A stretch of DNA of 64,000 nt, taken from contig CAMQVY010000004.1 in the NCBI GenBank assembly GCA_947038405.1, positions 33,804 through 97,803 of the forward strand. The letters are read 5' to 3'. Below, one piece after another: positions 24,362-34,233 of this stretch. The DNA comes from an uncultured Rikenellaceae bacterium (GTDB taxonomy: Bacteria > Bacteroidota > Bacteroidia > Bacteroidales > Rikenellaceae). The translations under genes and the position numbers were made by a program. Under the pieces are notes generated by a model. It did no database searches. It was not told the DNA's origin and was given only the letters and a program-made list of their open reading frames with translations. Positions within the stretch are counted from its first letter, which is position 1. Each line of letters begins with the position of its first letter.

Positions 24362-26017
24362 ATGCTTCAAAAATTATCAATAGAAAATTATGCACTGATA
24401 GATAGCTTAGAGTTGCAGTTCAGCGACACTCTAAATATCATCACAGGAGAGACTGGTGCAGGTAAGTCCATACTACTTGGGGCACTTGGCCTACTACTTG
24501 GTAACCGTGCAGATGCTAATGTTATAAAAAATGGCAAAAAAAGTTGTATTGTAGAGGGTGAATTTCAAATTACCAATTACAATTTAGATCTTTTTTTTGC
24601 TAAAAATGACTTAGACTATAACGATAATACAGTAGTCCGAAGAGTTATCAACTCATCGGGCAAGAGTCGTGCATACATTAATGATCTACCAGTATCAATT
24701 AGCATCCTTAAAGAGTTTGTATCTAAATTAGTTGACATACACTCTCAGCACCAAACTTTACAAATTGCAGATGAAGAGTTTAGAATTAATGTATGTGATA
24801 AGATTGGAAATAACGAGGATACACTACGCGGATATAAAGATACGTACAGTCGGTTAAAAGGAGCACAATCTGAGCTAAAGATAGCCGAGGAGGCTAAGAA
24901 CTCTTCGGCAAGAGATAAAGAGTGGTTGATGTTTCAAATTGAAGAGCTATCAATTGCTAAGCTAGAAAAAGGTGAACTACTGGAACTTGAAACTGAGTTG
25001 AAAGAGTTAAGCAATGCAGATGAGATAAAGAGTGCACTAACAGTAGCTAGTGATACTCTAGGTGCAGATGAGAATGGTCTTTTATCGACACTAAAAAGTA
25101 TTCAAGTTGCATTAGACCGAGTTGGAAATGTCTATCCTTTTGCTGCAAATATCGCATCAAGAGTAAAGAGTTCATATGTAGAGTTGAAAGATATTGAAGA
25201 TGAGATTAGTGATAAAATGTATAGTATTGAATCTACTCCAGAGCGACTTAGTTTCGTTGAAGAGCGACTAAATACAATATACACACTTCAACAAAAACAT
25301 AGAGTTCAAAGTGAAGAGGAGTTAATTACACTACTTGAAGAGTACAATTATAAACTATCTCAAATTGATGGTAGTGATGATAGAATTAAAGAGTTAAAGG
25401 AGTTAATTAACACACTGAATATAGAGGCGACAGGGATTGCAGACAAGCTCACAAAAAGTAGAGGCGAAGCAGGAGTTATACTATCTAAATATATCGAGAG
25501 TGCTCTTTCTGGTCTTGGCATTGAAAATAGTACATTTATTGTTGACATCAATAAATCTGAAAAATTGAGGAGTAGCGGTCAAGATATTATCAATATTCTC
25601 TTCTCAGCAAATAAAAACCTACCAGCAAGAGCCATAGATAAAGTTGCATCGGGAGGAGAGTTATCAAGAGTTATGTTAGCCCTAAAATCCTTAGTTGCAA
25701 AATCTAGTAAATTACCAACAATTATTTTTGATGAGATTGACACTGGAGTATCTGGTCAGGTGGCAGATAAAATAGGTAATATAGTTACAGAACTATCAAA
25801 TAACATGCAGGTTATTAATATCACACACTTACCTCAAGTTGCCTCTAAGGGTAATACTCATTGGTATGTGTATAAAGATAACAGCGGAGAGACAACAACA
25901 ACTTGTATTATACTCCTCGATGAAGTTCAACGAGTAGAACAGATTGCAAAGATGATTAGCGGCAGCCAAATAACACAGGCAGCTAGGGATCAGGCAATTT
26001 TACTATTAAAAAAGTAA
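24362..26017 (+). CDS. recN: DNA repair protein RecN
   Basis: SMC-like ATPase acting in double-strand break repair. N-terminal half-ATPase: MLQKLSIENYALIDSLELQF and Walker A ITGETGAGKSILLGALGLLLG (about residues 27-47). Long coiled coil, residues about 150-390, rich in Glu/Leu/Lys. C-terminal half-ATPase: ASGGELSRVMLALKSL (signature), TIIFDEIDTGVSG (Walker B) and VINITHLPQVAS (H-loop). Length of 551 aa is normal. It forms the end of the bamD-rpoZ-coaBC-recN run. Confidence 0.96.
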   Translation: MLQKLSIENYALIDSLELQFSDTLNIITGETGAGKSILLGALGLLLGNRADANVIKNGKKSCIVEGEFQITNYNLDLFFAKNDLDYNDNTVVRRVINSSGKSRAYINDLPVSISILKEFVSKLVDIHSQHQTLQIADEEFRINVCDKIGNNEDTLRGYKDTYSRLKGAQSELKIAEEAKNSSARDKEWLMFQIEELSIAKLEKGELLELETELKELSNADEIKSALTVASDTLGADENGLLSTLKSIQVALDRVGNVYPFAANIASRVKSSYVELKDIEDEISDKMYSIESTPERLSFVEERLNTIYTLQQKHRVQSEEELITLLEEYNYKLSQIDGSDDRIKELKELINTLNIEATGIADKLTKSRGEAGVILSKYIESALSGLGIENSTFIVDINKSEKLRSSGQDIINILFSANKNLPARAIDKVASGGELSRVMLALKSLVAKSSKLPTIIFDEIDTGVSGQVADKIGNIVTELSNNMQVINITHLPQVASKGNTHWYVYKDNSGETTTTCIILLDEVQRVEQIAKMISGSQITQAARDQAILLLKK

Positions 26018-26180
26018 ATATATAGTTTAAGTATTTTTTTTGATAGCAAAATAGATTAATCTCCCCTTATTTACTCTATAGTTTACATGTTTCATTATAA
26101 TATGTAACCATAATAAACAAAGTCACTTACACTCTCATTTTATGTGAGTGTTAAAAATCATTTCTGTTACTTTCAAAATT

Positions 26181-26210
26181 TTGTTTTAATCGCAAAAATT
26201 CATACATTTG
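26181..26210 (+). promoter_or_regulatory. leu operon promoter
   Basis: TTG (26181-26183), 19-bp spacer, -7 TACATTTG (26203-26210), 63 bp before leuA. I found no leader peptide with leucine codons and no T-box in this leader. Confidence 0.8.
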
Positions 26211-26273
26211 TGGTTAGCTCAACTCATATTTTTGAGCGCAAAAAATATTGTATTTAATAAAAACAACATAATT

Positions 26274-27791
26274 ATGAGTGATAAATTATATATATTTGAC
26301 ACGACATTGAGAGATGGAGAACAAGTCCCTGGCTGCCAACTGAACACAGTAGAGAAGATGGAGGTTGCTAGAATGCTCGAAGGTCTTGGTGTTGATGTTA
26401 TTGAAGCAGGTTTTCCGATCTCAAGTCCTGGAGACTTTGCATCTGTTCAAGCAATATCTAAAGCAGTATCATTACCAACTATTTGTGCTCTAACTAGAGC
26501 CGTAGAGAAAGATATAGACGTAGCTGCTGATGCCCTCACTTTTGCAAAAAGAAAAAGAATACATACAGGAATCGGAGTCTCTCCATTCCACATCTATGAT
26601 AAGTTAAAAAGTAATCCAGACGAAATTATCGCCAGAGCTGTTGCGGCAGTAAAGTATGCGAAGAGATACGTGGAGGATGTAGAGTTCTATGCAGAAGATG
26701 CAGGACGTGCAGAACATGAATATTTAGCAAGAGTTGTTGAAGCTGTAATTAAAGCGGGTGCTACGGTTGTTAATATTCCTGATACTACTGGATATTGTCT
26801 TCCTCACCAATATGGTGCGAAGATCAAATACCTTATGGAGAATGTTAAAGGTGTACACAATGCTATCCTTTCAACACACTGCCATAATGACTTGGGAATG
26901 GCAACTGCAAATACATTAGCAGGAGTATTCAACGGCGCAAGACAAGTCGAGGTTACAATCAATGGTATCGGAGAGAGAGCTGGTAATACATCTTTGGAAG
27001 AGGTTGTTATGACACTAAGATGTCATAAAGATTTAGGTATTGACACTGATATAAAATCAAACCTAATCACAAAGGCTAGTCACTTAGTTTCGAGTCTTAT
27101 GAATATGCCCGTACAATCAAACAAAGCTATTGTTGGACGTAACGCATTCGCACACTCTTCAGGTATCCACCAAGATGGTTTCCTAAAAAACAGAGAAAAT
27201 TATGAGATTATAAACCCTGTTGATGTTGGGGTAAATGAATCTGTTATAGCTCTTACTGCAAGAAGTGGACGCGCTGCGCTTAATCATAGATTAGAACTTA
27301 TAGGATATAGACTACAGCAGAGTGAACTTGATGAGATTTACACTAAATTTTTAGAGCTAGCTGACAGCAAAAAAGATATTAGAGATGAGGATTTACTATT
27401 CCTTGTAGGAGATGTTGCAAGTGTTACAGAGTGTAATATCAAACTAAAACACCTACAAGTTATGACAGGAATGCTTGTACCAAGTGCAACTATCGGAATG
27501 ATGTTTGGTCTAAACGAACGCATAGCGACAAGTACTGGTAATGGTCCTATCGATGCAGCAGTTAATGCAATCAGATCACTTATAGTTGAAGATGTTTGGA
27601 TTAGCGAATTTATCCTTCAGTCTATGACTAAAGGTAGTGACGATATTGGTCGTGTACATATTCAAGTTAGATGTGGAGATAAAGTTGCGCATGGATTTGC
27701 AGCACACACAGATACTGTAAGAGCTGGTACTGAGGCATTTATTGATGGACTTAGAAAACTTGGTGTTACAGAGAAAGTAGAGGTTAAATAG
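26274..27791 (+). CDS. leuA: 2-isopropylmalate synthase LeuA
   Basis: Condenses acetyl-CoA with 2-ketoisovalerate, the committed step to leucine. HMGL-like TIM barrel with [22 protein letters not shown] (metal-binding Asp and Arg, residues about 6-27), the HxH metal site in [15 protein letters not shown], and [17 protein letters not shown]. Then HSSGIHQDG and the C-terminal regulatory (LeuA dimer) domain from about residue 380. VPG in place of the common SPG is the Bacteroidota type. I placed the start at the ATG at 26274 (MSDKLYIFD) rather than the longer frame from 26208, because the promoter box lies at 26203-26210 and homology starts at the ATG. Confidence 0.95.
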   Translation: MSDKLYIFDTTLRDGEQVPGCQLNTVEKMEVARMLEGLGVDVIEAGFPISSPGDFASVQAISKAVSLPTICALTRAVEKDIDVAADALTFAKRKRIHTGIGVSPFHIYDKLKSNPDEIIARAVAAVKYAKRYVEDVEFYAEDAGRAEHEYLARVVEAVIKAGATVVNIPDTTGYCLPHQYGAKIKYLMENVKGVHNAILSTHCHNDLGMATANTLAGVFNGARQVEVTINGIGERAGNTSLEEVVMTLRCHKDLGIDTDIKSNLITKASHLVSSLMNMPVQSNKAIVGRNAFAHSSGIHQDGFLKNRENYEIINPVDVGVNESVIALTARSGRAALNHRLELIGYRLQQSELDEIYTKFLELADSKKDIRDEDLLFLVGDVASVTECNIKLKHLQVMTGMLVPSATIGMMFGLNERIATSTGNGPIDAAVNAIRSLIVEDVWISEFILQSMTKGSDDIGRVHIQVRCGDKVAHGFAAHTDTVRAGTEAFIDGLRKLGVTEKVEVK

Positions 27792-27895
27792 TCTCGATTA
27801 TTAAGTTTTACAAAACTACCCTACTCAGATGATACTACGAAATTGTAGAGAAGATAGTGGGTTGACACAAAAATTAATTGATAATATATATTAAG

Positions 27896-29299
27896 ATGGG
27901 TAAGACACTTTTTGATAAGATATGGGATGCGCATATTGTTCGCCATTTAGATGGAGGACGAGATGTTCTATACATAGATAGACACTATATTCACGAGGTT
28001 ACATCTCCAGTTGCATTTTTGGGATTGAAAAATAGAGGGCTAAAAATTGCTCGTCCAAACCAAACAACTGCAACCGCAGACCATAATGTACCAACAATCA
28101 ACCAACATCTTCCAGTAAAGGACGTTCAGTCAAAAGGGCAATTAGACGCCTTTGAAGCTAATTGTAAAGAGAATGGTATTGAGCATTTTGGTTTGGGACA
28201 CGAGAAGAATGGAGTTGTACATATCATTGGCCCTGAGCTAGGATTTACACAACCAGGAATGACAATCGTATGTGGCGATAGTCATACATCTACTCATGGA
28301 GCATTTGGAGCTGTTGCATTTGGCGTAGGTACATCTGAAGTTGAGATGGTATTTGCATCACAATGTATTATGCAGCCTAAGCCAAAGAAGATGAAAATCA
28401 CTGTAAATGGCGAGATGAAAAAAGGAGTTACATCGAAAGATGTAATTTTATATATTATTGCTCAAATCTCTGCATCTGGAGGAACAGGTCACTTTATTGA
28501 ATTTACGGGTGATACATTCCGCGCTATGAGCATGGAAGAGAGAATGACAGTTTGTAACATGAGTATCGAATGTGGTGCAAGAGGCGGAATTATCGCTCCA
28601 GACCAAACAACATTTGACTATGTTAATGGTAGAGAGAATGCCCCTAAAGGCGAAGCTTTTGAAGAGGCTGTAAACAGATGGAAAGAGTTATATTCTGATG
28701 AAGATGCAATATTTGATACTGAATATGTATTTGAATCTTCAGATATTGAACCAATGATCACCTACGGAACTAATCCAGGAATGGGAATGGGAATCACAGC
28801 ATCAATTCCAACGGGAGCAAGTTTAGAGGGAAGTGATAAAATTTCATTCGATAAATCTCTTGAATATATGGGATTTACAGGAGGGGATAAAATGATTGGC
28901 AAAAGAGTTGATTATGTATTTTTAGGTAGCTGTACAAATGGTCGTATTGAAGATTTTAGACTATTTGCAAATGCTGTTAAAGGCAGCAAAAAAGCAGATA
29001 ATATAATTGCATGGTTAGTTCCTGGTTCTAAAGCTGTTGCAACACAGATAGTAACAGAGGGGCTTGACAAAATTTTGGAAGCAGCAGGATTTGAAGTTCG
29101 TGAACCAGGATGCTCTGCATGTCTGGCAATGAATGAAGATAAAATTCCAACAGATATGTACAGTGTTTCAACATCAAATAGAAACTTTGAAGGGCGTCAA
29201 GGTCCAGGAGCAAGAACACTTCTAGCTGGACCACTAGTTGCGGCAGCTGCTGCAATAAGCGGCACAATTCAAGATCCAAGAGAGCTTTTTAATCTCTAA
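27896..29299 (+). CDS. leuC: 3-isopropylmalate dehydratase large subunit LeuC
   Basis: Aconitase-family isomerase converting 2- to 3-isopropylmalate, together with LeuD. It starts [15 protein letters not shown]; the motifs are [39 protein letters not shown], and the [4Fe-4S] ligands in [13 protein letters not shown] (Cys near 344) and [11 protein letters not shown] (CxxC near 405-408). Length 467 aa from the ATG at 27896, chosen over the longer frame from 27878 by family alignment. It follows leuA after about 100 bases with no terminator visible. Confidence 0.96.
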   Translation: MGKTLFDKIWDAHIVRHLDGGRDVLYIDRHYIHEVTSPVAFLGLKNRGLKIARPNQTTATADHNVPTINQHLPVKDVQSKGQLDAFEANCKENGIEHFGLGHEKNGVVHIIGPELGFTQPGMTIVCGDSHTSTHGAFGAVAFGVGTSEVEMVFASQCIMQPKPKKMKITVNGEMKKGVTSKDVILYIIAQISASGGTGHFIEFTGDTFRAMSMEERMTVCNMSIECGARGGIIAPDQTTFDYVNGRENAPKGEAFEEAVNRWKELYSDEDAIFDTEYVFESSDIEPMITYGTNPGMGMGITASIPTGASLEGSDKISFDKSLEYMGFTGGDKMIGKRVDYVFLGSCTNGRIEDFRLFANAVKGSKKADNIIAWLVPGSKAVATQIVTEGLDKILEAAGFEVREPGCSACLAMNEDKIPTDMYSVSTSNRNFEGRQGPGARTLLAGPLVAAAAAISGTIQDPRELFNL

Positions 29300-29315
29300 A
29301 CTTATCACGACGATT

Positions 29316-29903
29316 ATGGCATTACAAAAATTTAGCACACTTACATCGGGCGGAGTTCCCGTAGAGATAGAAAATGTAGATACAGACCAGATCATCCCAG
29401 CAAGATTTTTGAAAGCTGTGGAGCGCAAGGGATTTGGAGATAACTTATTTAGAGATTGGCGATATGATAATCAAAATAATCCTATCGCAGAGTTCCCTCT
29501 GAATAATCCAGCCTATGATGGTGAGATAATGTTTGCATCAAAAAACTTTGGCTGTGGATCTTCAAGAGAACACGCTGCATGGTCAATTTATGACTATGGA
29601 TTTAAAGTTGTAGTATCTAGTTTTTTCGCAGATATATTCAAGAACAATGCTCTTAACAATGGACTACTACCGATACAAGTTAGTGAGGTATTTTTAGCAG
29701 AGGCATTTAGTGAAATTGCAAAAAATAGTGCAACAACATTCTCTGTTGACCTACCTACTCAGAGCATAAAAATCGACTCAACGGGCAGAACCGAGAGTTT
29801 TACAATTGACGGGTACAAGAAAGAGTGCTTGCTCAACGGTTATGATGATGTAGACTATCTTCGTAGTATCATTGATACGATTGAAAAATTTGAAAATAAA
29901 TAA
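29316..29903 (+). CDS. leuD: 3-isopropylmalate dehydratase small subunit LeuD
   Basis: Swivel-domain partner of LeuC. The motifs [12 protein letters not shown] near residue 22 and [31 protein letters not shown] near 77-107 are diagnostic (substrate-binding GSSREHA). Length is 195 aa. It lies 16 bases after leuC and 5 bases before leuB, consistent with a single transcript. Confidence 0.95.
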   Translation: MALQKFSTLTSGGVPVEIENVDTDQIIPARFLKAVERKGFGDNLFRDWRYDNQNNPIAEFPLNNPAYDGEIMFASKNFGCGSSREHAAWSIYDYGFKVVVSSFFADIFKNNALNNGLLPIQVSEVFLAEAFSEIAKNSATTFSVDLPTQSIKIDSTGRTESFTIDGYKKECLLNGYDDVDYLRSIIDTIEKFENK

Positions 29904-29908
29904 TAACT

Positions 29909-30967
29909 ATGGAATTTAAAATAGCATTACTTCCTGGAGATGGAATTGGTCCAGAGATCGTAAACGAAGCGGTAAAAGCATTAAATGTCATCGCAGATAA
30001 GTATTCACACACTTTCACATATGAGACAGCACTTGTTGGAGCATGTGCGATTGATGCAACTGGAGATCCATATCCAGAGTCAACACATGAAGTTTGTAGT
30101 AATTCAGATGCAATACTTTTTGGTGCAATAGGTGATCCTAAATATGATAATGATCCAAATGCAAAAGTACGTCCAGAACAGGGACTTTTACGTATGCGTC
30201 AATCATTAGGTCTATTTGCAAACTTGCGCCCACTAGCAGTTTTCGACTCTCTTGTGGATAGATCTCCTCTAAAGAGAGAGATTGTTCAAGGAGCAGACTT
30301 TGTATGTGTACGCGAATTGACTGGAGGACTATATTTTGGAAGACCTCAAGGTCGTAGCGAAGATGGAAATACAGCGTATGATACTTGTGTTTATACTCGT
30401 GTAGAGGTTGAACGTATTCTACACCTTGCATTCGGCATCGCACGAAATCGTCGTAAAAAACTTACCGTTGTTGACAAAGCAAACGTTATTGCTACATCTC
30501 GTCTTTGGAGACAAATTGCAAAAGAGATTGCACCTCAATACCCAGACATTGAGATGGAGTTTATGTTTATTGACAACGCTGCTATGCAGATTATTCAAAG
30601 ACCAACATATTTCGACGTAATTGTTACAGAGAATCTATTTGGAGATATTCTTACAGATGAAGCGAGTGTTATCAGTGGCTCATTGGGTATGCTTCCATCA
30701 GCAAGTGTTGGAGCTAAAGTTGCACTTTTTGAGCCAATTCACGGTTCATATCCTCAAGCTGCGGGTAAGAACATTGCAAATCCTATGGCAACAATCCTTT
30801 CAGCAGCAATGTTGTTAGAGCATTTAGAGCTTAGAGAAGAGGGTACGGCAATTAGAAATGCAGTAAATAAAGCAATTGAGTCTGGAGTTCTTACAGAAGA
30901 TCTTTCTTCTGGAGGCAAATCACACTCAACAACAGATGTTGGTAATTTTATTGCAGCAAACATCTAA
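29909..30967 (+). CDS. leuB: 3-isopropylmalate dehydrogenase LeuB
   Basis: NAD-dependent oxidative decarboxylation giving 2-ketoisocaproate, the last enzyme encoded in this operon. Motifs: LLPGDGIGPEIVNEA, the substrate arginines in RPEQGLLRMRQSLGLFANLRP, RELTGGLYFGRP, the catalytic lysine/aspartate block VDKANVIATSRLWR, VTENLFGDILTDEASVISGSLGMLPSASVG, and FEPIHGSYPQAAGKNIANPMATILSAAMLL. Length 352 aa is normal. It ends a leuA-leuC-leuD-leuB unit. No cimA-like gene is inserted, unlike some Bacteroides. Confidence 0.96.
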   Translation: MEFKIALLPGDGIGPEIVNEAVKALNVIADKYSHTFTYETALVGACAIDATGDPYPESTHEVCSNSDAILFGAIGDPKYDNDPNAKVRPEQGLLRMRQSLGLFANLRPLAVFDSLVDRSPLKREIVQGADFVCVRELTGGLYFGRPQGRSEDGNTAYDTCVYTRVEVERILHLAFGIARNRRKKLTVVDKANVIATSRLWRQIAKEIAPQYPDIEMEFMFIDNAAMQIIQRPTYFDVIVTENLFGDILTDEASVISGSLGMLPSASVGAKVALFEPIHGSYPQAAGKNIANPMATILSAAMLLEHLELREEGTAIRNAVNKAIESGVLTEDLSSGGKSHSTTDVGNFIAANI

Positions 30968-30979
30968 TAAATACTAGTT

Positions 30980-31022
30980 CAGTGCGATCACGCACCGCGG
31001 CCCCCGAAGGGCAGTTCTCTAC
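30980..31022 (+). repeat. dispersed two-hairpin intergenic repeat, copy 5 (orientation A, tandem unit 1)
   Basis: First hairpin GTGCG-ATCA-CGCAC, with the closing pair changed from C-G to G-C relative to copies 1 and 3 (compensatory). Second hairpin GCCC-CCGAA-GGGC. Confidence 0.85.
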
Positions 31023-31105
31023 TTTTAGGAGACTAAACACGACATTAAACTTTGAAAAACTTAATTAAGTATTTTTGAAAACGTCGTTTTGTATGACGAT
31101 CTGTT

Positions 31106-31148
31106 TAGTGCGATCACGCACCGCGGCCCGCGAAGGGCAGTTCTCTGC
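31106..31148 (+). repeat. dispersed two-hairpin intergenic repeat, copy 6 (orientation A, tandem unit 2)
   Basis: GTGCG-ATCA-CGCAC and GCCC-GCGAA-GGGC hairpins, then AGTTCTCTGC. Confidence 0.85.
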
Positions 31149-31231
31149 TTTTAGGAGACTAAACACGACATTAAACTTTGAAAAACTTAATTAAGTATTT
31201 TTGAAAATGTCGTTTTGTATGACGATATGTT

Positions 31232-31274
31232 CAGTGCGATCACGCACCGCAGCCCGCGAAGGGCAGTTCACTAC
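31232..31274 (+). repeat. dispersed two-hairpin intergenic repeat, copy 7 (orientation A, tandem unit 3)
   Basis: GTGCG-ATCA-CGCAC and GCCC-GCGAA-GGGC hairpins, then AGTTCACTAC. Directly followed by a terminator. Confidence 0.85.
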
Positions 31275-31275
31275 A

Positions 31276-31312
31276 TAAAAAAACCATCTCAAATTACGAG
31301 ATGGTTTTTTTA
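31276..31312. terminator. bidirectional terminator between the leu operon and katA
   Basis: AAAAAAACCATCTC / GAGATGGTTTTTTT stem with an AAATTAC loop, between convergent genes. Confidence 0.9.
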
Positions 31313-31326
31313 TCAGATAATATATA

Positions 31327-32796
31327 CTAACGACTCTCTTTGAGTGCCGTTTCCAGACAAATTTCTAATGCCGTAGCAACACCCGCTCCATATGCAGTAT
31401 CTGCTTTATAACAGTTACGAACGTGTCGTTGCTTAATAAATAGCTCAGCATCACCCATTGCACGCCCCGTATTCTCACAAAGAACCTGCTGCTGCTCTGG
31501 AGTCATAAGACGGAATAATACCCCTGGTTGAGTATAATAATCCTCGTCATAAAGTCTTTCATCATAATTATATATATCACCATTAACTTTCAATGGTGGT
31601 TCTTGTATCTCTGGACTATCCTTCCACTCACCATAACTATTTGGCTCATAACCCTTAGCTGCACCATAATTCCCATCAGTTCTCATCTGTCCATCACGAT
31701 GGAATGAGTGAAATGGACAACGGCTACTATTAACAGGAATTAAATTATGGTTTACTCCCAATCTATAACGCTGCGTATCTCCGTATGAGAAGAGGCGACC
31801 TTGTAACATCTTATCAGGAGAGAATCCTATTCCTTCAACAATATTTTGAGGATTAAATGCCGCTTGTTCAACATCTGCAAAGTAATTTTCAGGATTTCTA
31901 TTCAGCTCCATTACACCCACTTCATGGAGAGGAAACTCCTTTTGAGACCAAACCTTCGTCAAGTCAAATGGATTAACTGCCGCTACATTAGCCTGCTCTT
32001 CAGTCATAAGCTGAATATACATCGTCCATTTTGGGAAGTCTCCATTATCAATAGAGTTCAATAGATCACGTTGGTTCGACTCTCTATCAACAGCAACAAT
32101 AGCTGCAGCTTCAGAATCCGTTATATTCTTAATACCCTGCATAGTTCTGAGATGGAATTTAACCCATATTCTCTCATTTCTATCGTTATAAAAACTATAT
32201 GTATGGCTACCATAACCGTGCATATTACGAAATGATGCAGGAATACCCCTATCACTCATAGTTATAGTAACTTGATGTAGTGCCTCAGGAAGTAGAGTCC
32301 AAAAGTCCCAATTATTATTTGCACTACGCATATTTGTTCTTGGGTCACGTTTTACGGCATGGTTCAAATCAGGAAATTTCATTGGATCACGAAGAAAAAA
32401 TACAGGAGTATTATTTCCAACAAGATCCCAATTCCCCTCATCTGTATAAAATTTCATTGCAAAACCACGAATATCACGCTCTGCATCAGCAGCCCCTCTC
32501 TCTCCAGCAACAGTTGAGAAACGAACAAAACACTCTGTCTCTTTACCGATTTCACTAAATATTGAAGCCCTAGTATACTTAGTAATATCATGCGTTACCG
32601 TAAACTTACCAAAAGCACCCGAGCCTTTGGCGTGCATACGTCTCTCAGGAATTACCTCTCTATCAAAATGCGCAAGCTTCTCAATAAACCAAGGATCTTG
32701 CATCATAACAGGTCCACGCTGTCCCGCAGTTTGAATATTTTGATTCTCTGCAATCGGACGCCCATTCGTTGACGTTAATTTTTTACTCTTTTCCAT
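31327..32796 (-). CDS. katA: heme catalase (clade 3, small subunit type)
   Basis: Decomposes hydrogen peroxide to water and oxygen. Monofunctional catalase features: [20 protein letters not shown] (distal His near 56), the [14 protein letters not shown] block, the distal Asn region [23 protein letters not shown], and the proximal heme ligand in [15 protein letters not shown] (Tyr near 340). It is 489 aa with the short C-terminus of clade 3, without a flavodoxin-like extension. The gene is monocistronic, convergent with leu. It indicates tolerance to oxygen; an inverted repeat upstream may bind a regulator. Confidence 0.94.
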   Translation of the reverse strand: MEKSKKLTSTNGRPIAENQNIQTAGQRGPVMMQDPWFIEKLAHFDREVIPERRMHAKGSGAFGKFTVTHDITKYTRASIFSEIGKETECFVRFSTVAGERGAADAERDIRGFAMKFYTDEGNWDLVGNNTPVFFLRDPMKFPDLNHAVKRDPRTNMRSANNNWDFWTLLPEALHQVTITMSDRGIPASFRNMHGYGSHTYSFYNDRNERIWVKFHLRTMQGIKNITDSEAAAIVAVDRESNQRDLLNSIDNGDFPKWTMYIQLMTEEQANVAAVNPFDLTKVWSQKEFPLHEVGVMELNRNPENYFADVEQAAFNPQNIVEGIGFSPDKMLQGRLFSYGDTQRYRLGVNHNLIPVNSSRCPFHSFHRDGQMRTDGNYGAAKGYEPNSYGEWKDSPEIQEPPLKVNGDIYNYDERLYDEDYYTQPGVLFRLMTPEQQQVLCENTGRAMGDAELFIKQRHVRNCYKADTAYGAGVATALEICLETALKESR

Positions 32797-32878
32797 ATCA
32801 TAAGTTTTTTATTCGAGACAATGTAGGTATTAATAGCACAACTATAGTCATAAAAGCTATCGTATAATCTTATGGTAT

Positions 32879-32895
32879 TATAAGCAAGTCTTATA
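32879..32895. promoter_or_regulatory. inverted repeat upstream of katA
   Basis: TATAAG-CAAGT-CTTATA, about 83 bp upstream of the katA start and close to the ackA terminator. It does not fit the OxyR ATAG-N7-CTAT spacing. Possible operator; weak. Confidence 0.3.
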
Positions 32896-32911
32896 CCAAT
32901 AAAAGCAAAAA

Positions 32912-32956
32912 ACAAAAAAAAATGGTTAAAGTCTCTCAACCCTAACCATTTTTTTT
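32912..32956 (-). terminator. terminator of the crcB-pta-ackA unit
   Basis: AATGGTTA / TAACCATT stem, extended by A/T runs, with a 14-nt loop. On the minus strand it is followed by a long T tract. Confidence 0.8.
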
Positions 32957-32987
32957 GAAAACTTAGTTTTCCTTATATATTTTTACT

Positions 32988-34208
32988 CTAGCACTCCGAG
33001 CGTTTTTTTAACAATCTAAATGTATCAATAGCGATAACCAACTCTTCGTTAGTAGTAATTACAGCAACTTTAACTTTAGAGCTATCCGCAGAAATAACTT
33101 TATCTTTTCCACGTACTCCATCATTTGCAGACTTACTAAACTCAACACCCATAAATTCAAGACCCTTACAAACATCCTCTCTTAATACGTCAGAGTTTTC
33201 ACCAACACCACCAGTAAATACAACAAGGTCTACACCACCCATAGATGCTGCATAACCACCTATATATTTCTGAATTCTTGTGTGGTAGATATCCAATGCT
33301 AAGTCAGCACGCTTATTTCCTTCAGCTTGCGCATTCTCAATATCACGCATATCAGAAGAGATGCCTGTTACACCTAATACTCCAGATTTAGTATTAATGA
33401 TATCACTTAATTTGTCATATGACAGATTCTCTTTCTCCGCGATAAAAGTCAAAGCCCCCGGATCAACATCACCACAACGAGTTCCCATCAATAGACCATC
33501 AGTTGGAGTGAATCCCATAGATGTGTCGAAAGATTTACCGTTAAGGATAGCCGTAACAGATGCTCCATTACCAATATGACAAGTTATAATTTTAGAGTTT
33601 AAAAAATCCAATCCAGTCAATTCACAAGCAGTCTTAGCAACAAATTTATGACTAGTACCATGGAAACCATACTTCCTCACACGTAACTCCTCATAATACT
33701 TATATGGAAGACCATACAAGAAATTTTTCATCGGCATACTTTGATGGAATGAAGTATCGAAAGTTGCAATTTGAGTTATCCCTGGGATGATATTCTCTAC
33801 TGCCATAATACCCTTTAAGTTTGCAGGGTTATGAAGAGGTGCTAACTCAAAACAGCTTTCAATCTGCTTAATAACAGTCTTATTAACAATTGCGCTATCT
33901 TGGAAGTACTCTCCACCATGAGCAACTCTATGACCAACAGCATTCAGTTGCTCTAATGAGTCAATAACTCCATGCTCTTTATCAACGATAAGAGCCAAAA
34001 TCAGATTAATTCCTAAAGAATGATCAGGAATACTCTTTGTCAGCTCATATTTAGGCTTACCCTCTGGTTTATGTTTAATAATACTCTCCGATAGTCCGAT
34101 TCTTTCAATTTGCCCCTTTGCAAGCAACTTGTTAGTTGTCGTGTTTGTTACATCAATAACTTGATATTTGATCGATGAACTACCGCAATTTAATACTAGA
34201 ATGATCAT
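32988..34208 (-). CDS. ackA: acetate kinase AckA
   Basis: Converts acetyl phosphate and ADP to acetate and ATP. Motifs: ILVLNCGSSSIKYQVID (phosphate 1, residues 2-18), AHGGEYFQDSAIV, HNPANLKGI, ATFDTSFHQSMP (catalytic Asp), KYGFHGTSHKFV, HIGNGASVTAI (phosphate 2), DTSMGFTPTDGLLMGTRCGDVDPG, and FTGGVGENSDVLR. Length 406 aa is typical. It follows pta after 25 bases, the classical acetate-forming pair. Confidence 0.96.
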   Translation of the reverse strand: MIILVLNCGSSSIKYQVIDVTNTTTNKLLAKGQIERIGLSESIIKHKPEGKPKYELTKSIPDHSLGINLILALIVDKEHGVIDSLEQLNAVGHRVAHGGEYFQDSAIVNKTVIKQIESCFELAPLHNPANLKGIMAVENIIPGITQIATFDTSFHQSMPMKNFLYGLPYKYYEELRVRKYGFHGTSHKFVAKTACELTGLDFLNSKIITCHIGNGASVTAILNGKSFDTSMGFTPTDGLLMGTRCGDVDPGALTFIAEKENLSYDKLSDIINTKSGVLGVTGISSDMRDIENAQAEGNKRADLALDIYHTRIQKYIGGYAASMGGVDLVVFTGGVGENSDVLREDVCKGLEFMGVEFSKSANDGVRGKDKVISADSSKVKVAVITTNEELVIAIDTFRLLKKRSEC

Positions 34209-34233
34209 ATTTTATCTCTATTATAATTTTTAA

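Larger units (their letters stand above)
30981..31274 (+). repeat. tandem array with 126-bp period (two full units plus a partial) between leuB and katA
   Basis: Units start at 30981, 31107 and 31233, each opening with AGTGCGATCACGCACCGC. The rest of the unit is AT-rich, includes the 12-bp palindrome ACTTAATTAAGT and ends ATGACGAT-TGTT. Units 1 and 2 differ at only a few positions. The last unit contains only the GC-rich element. Confidence 0.9.

Noticed and set aside
26018..26273. Leucine attenuator or T-box ahead of leuA
   Set aside because: No run of leucine codons, no T-box sequence and no terminator/antiterminator pair; only an ACACTC/GAGTGT inverted repeat at about 26129-26152 without T tract.
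30981..31274. CRISPR array
   Set aside because: The spacers between the repeated GC-rich elements are themselves near-identical, so this is a simple tandem repeat; no cas genes.
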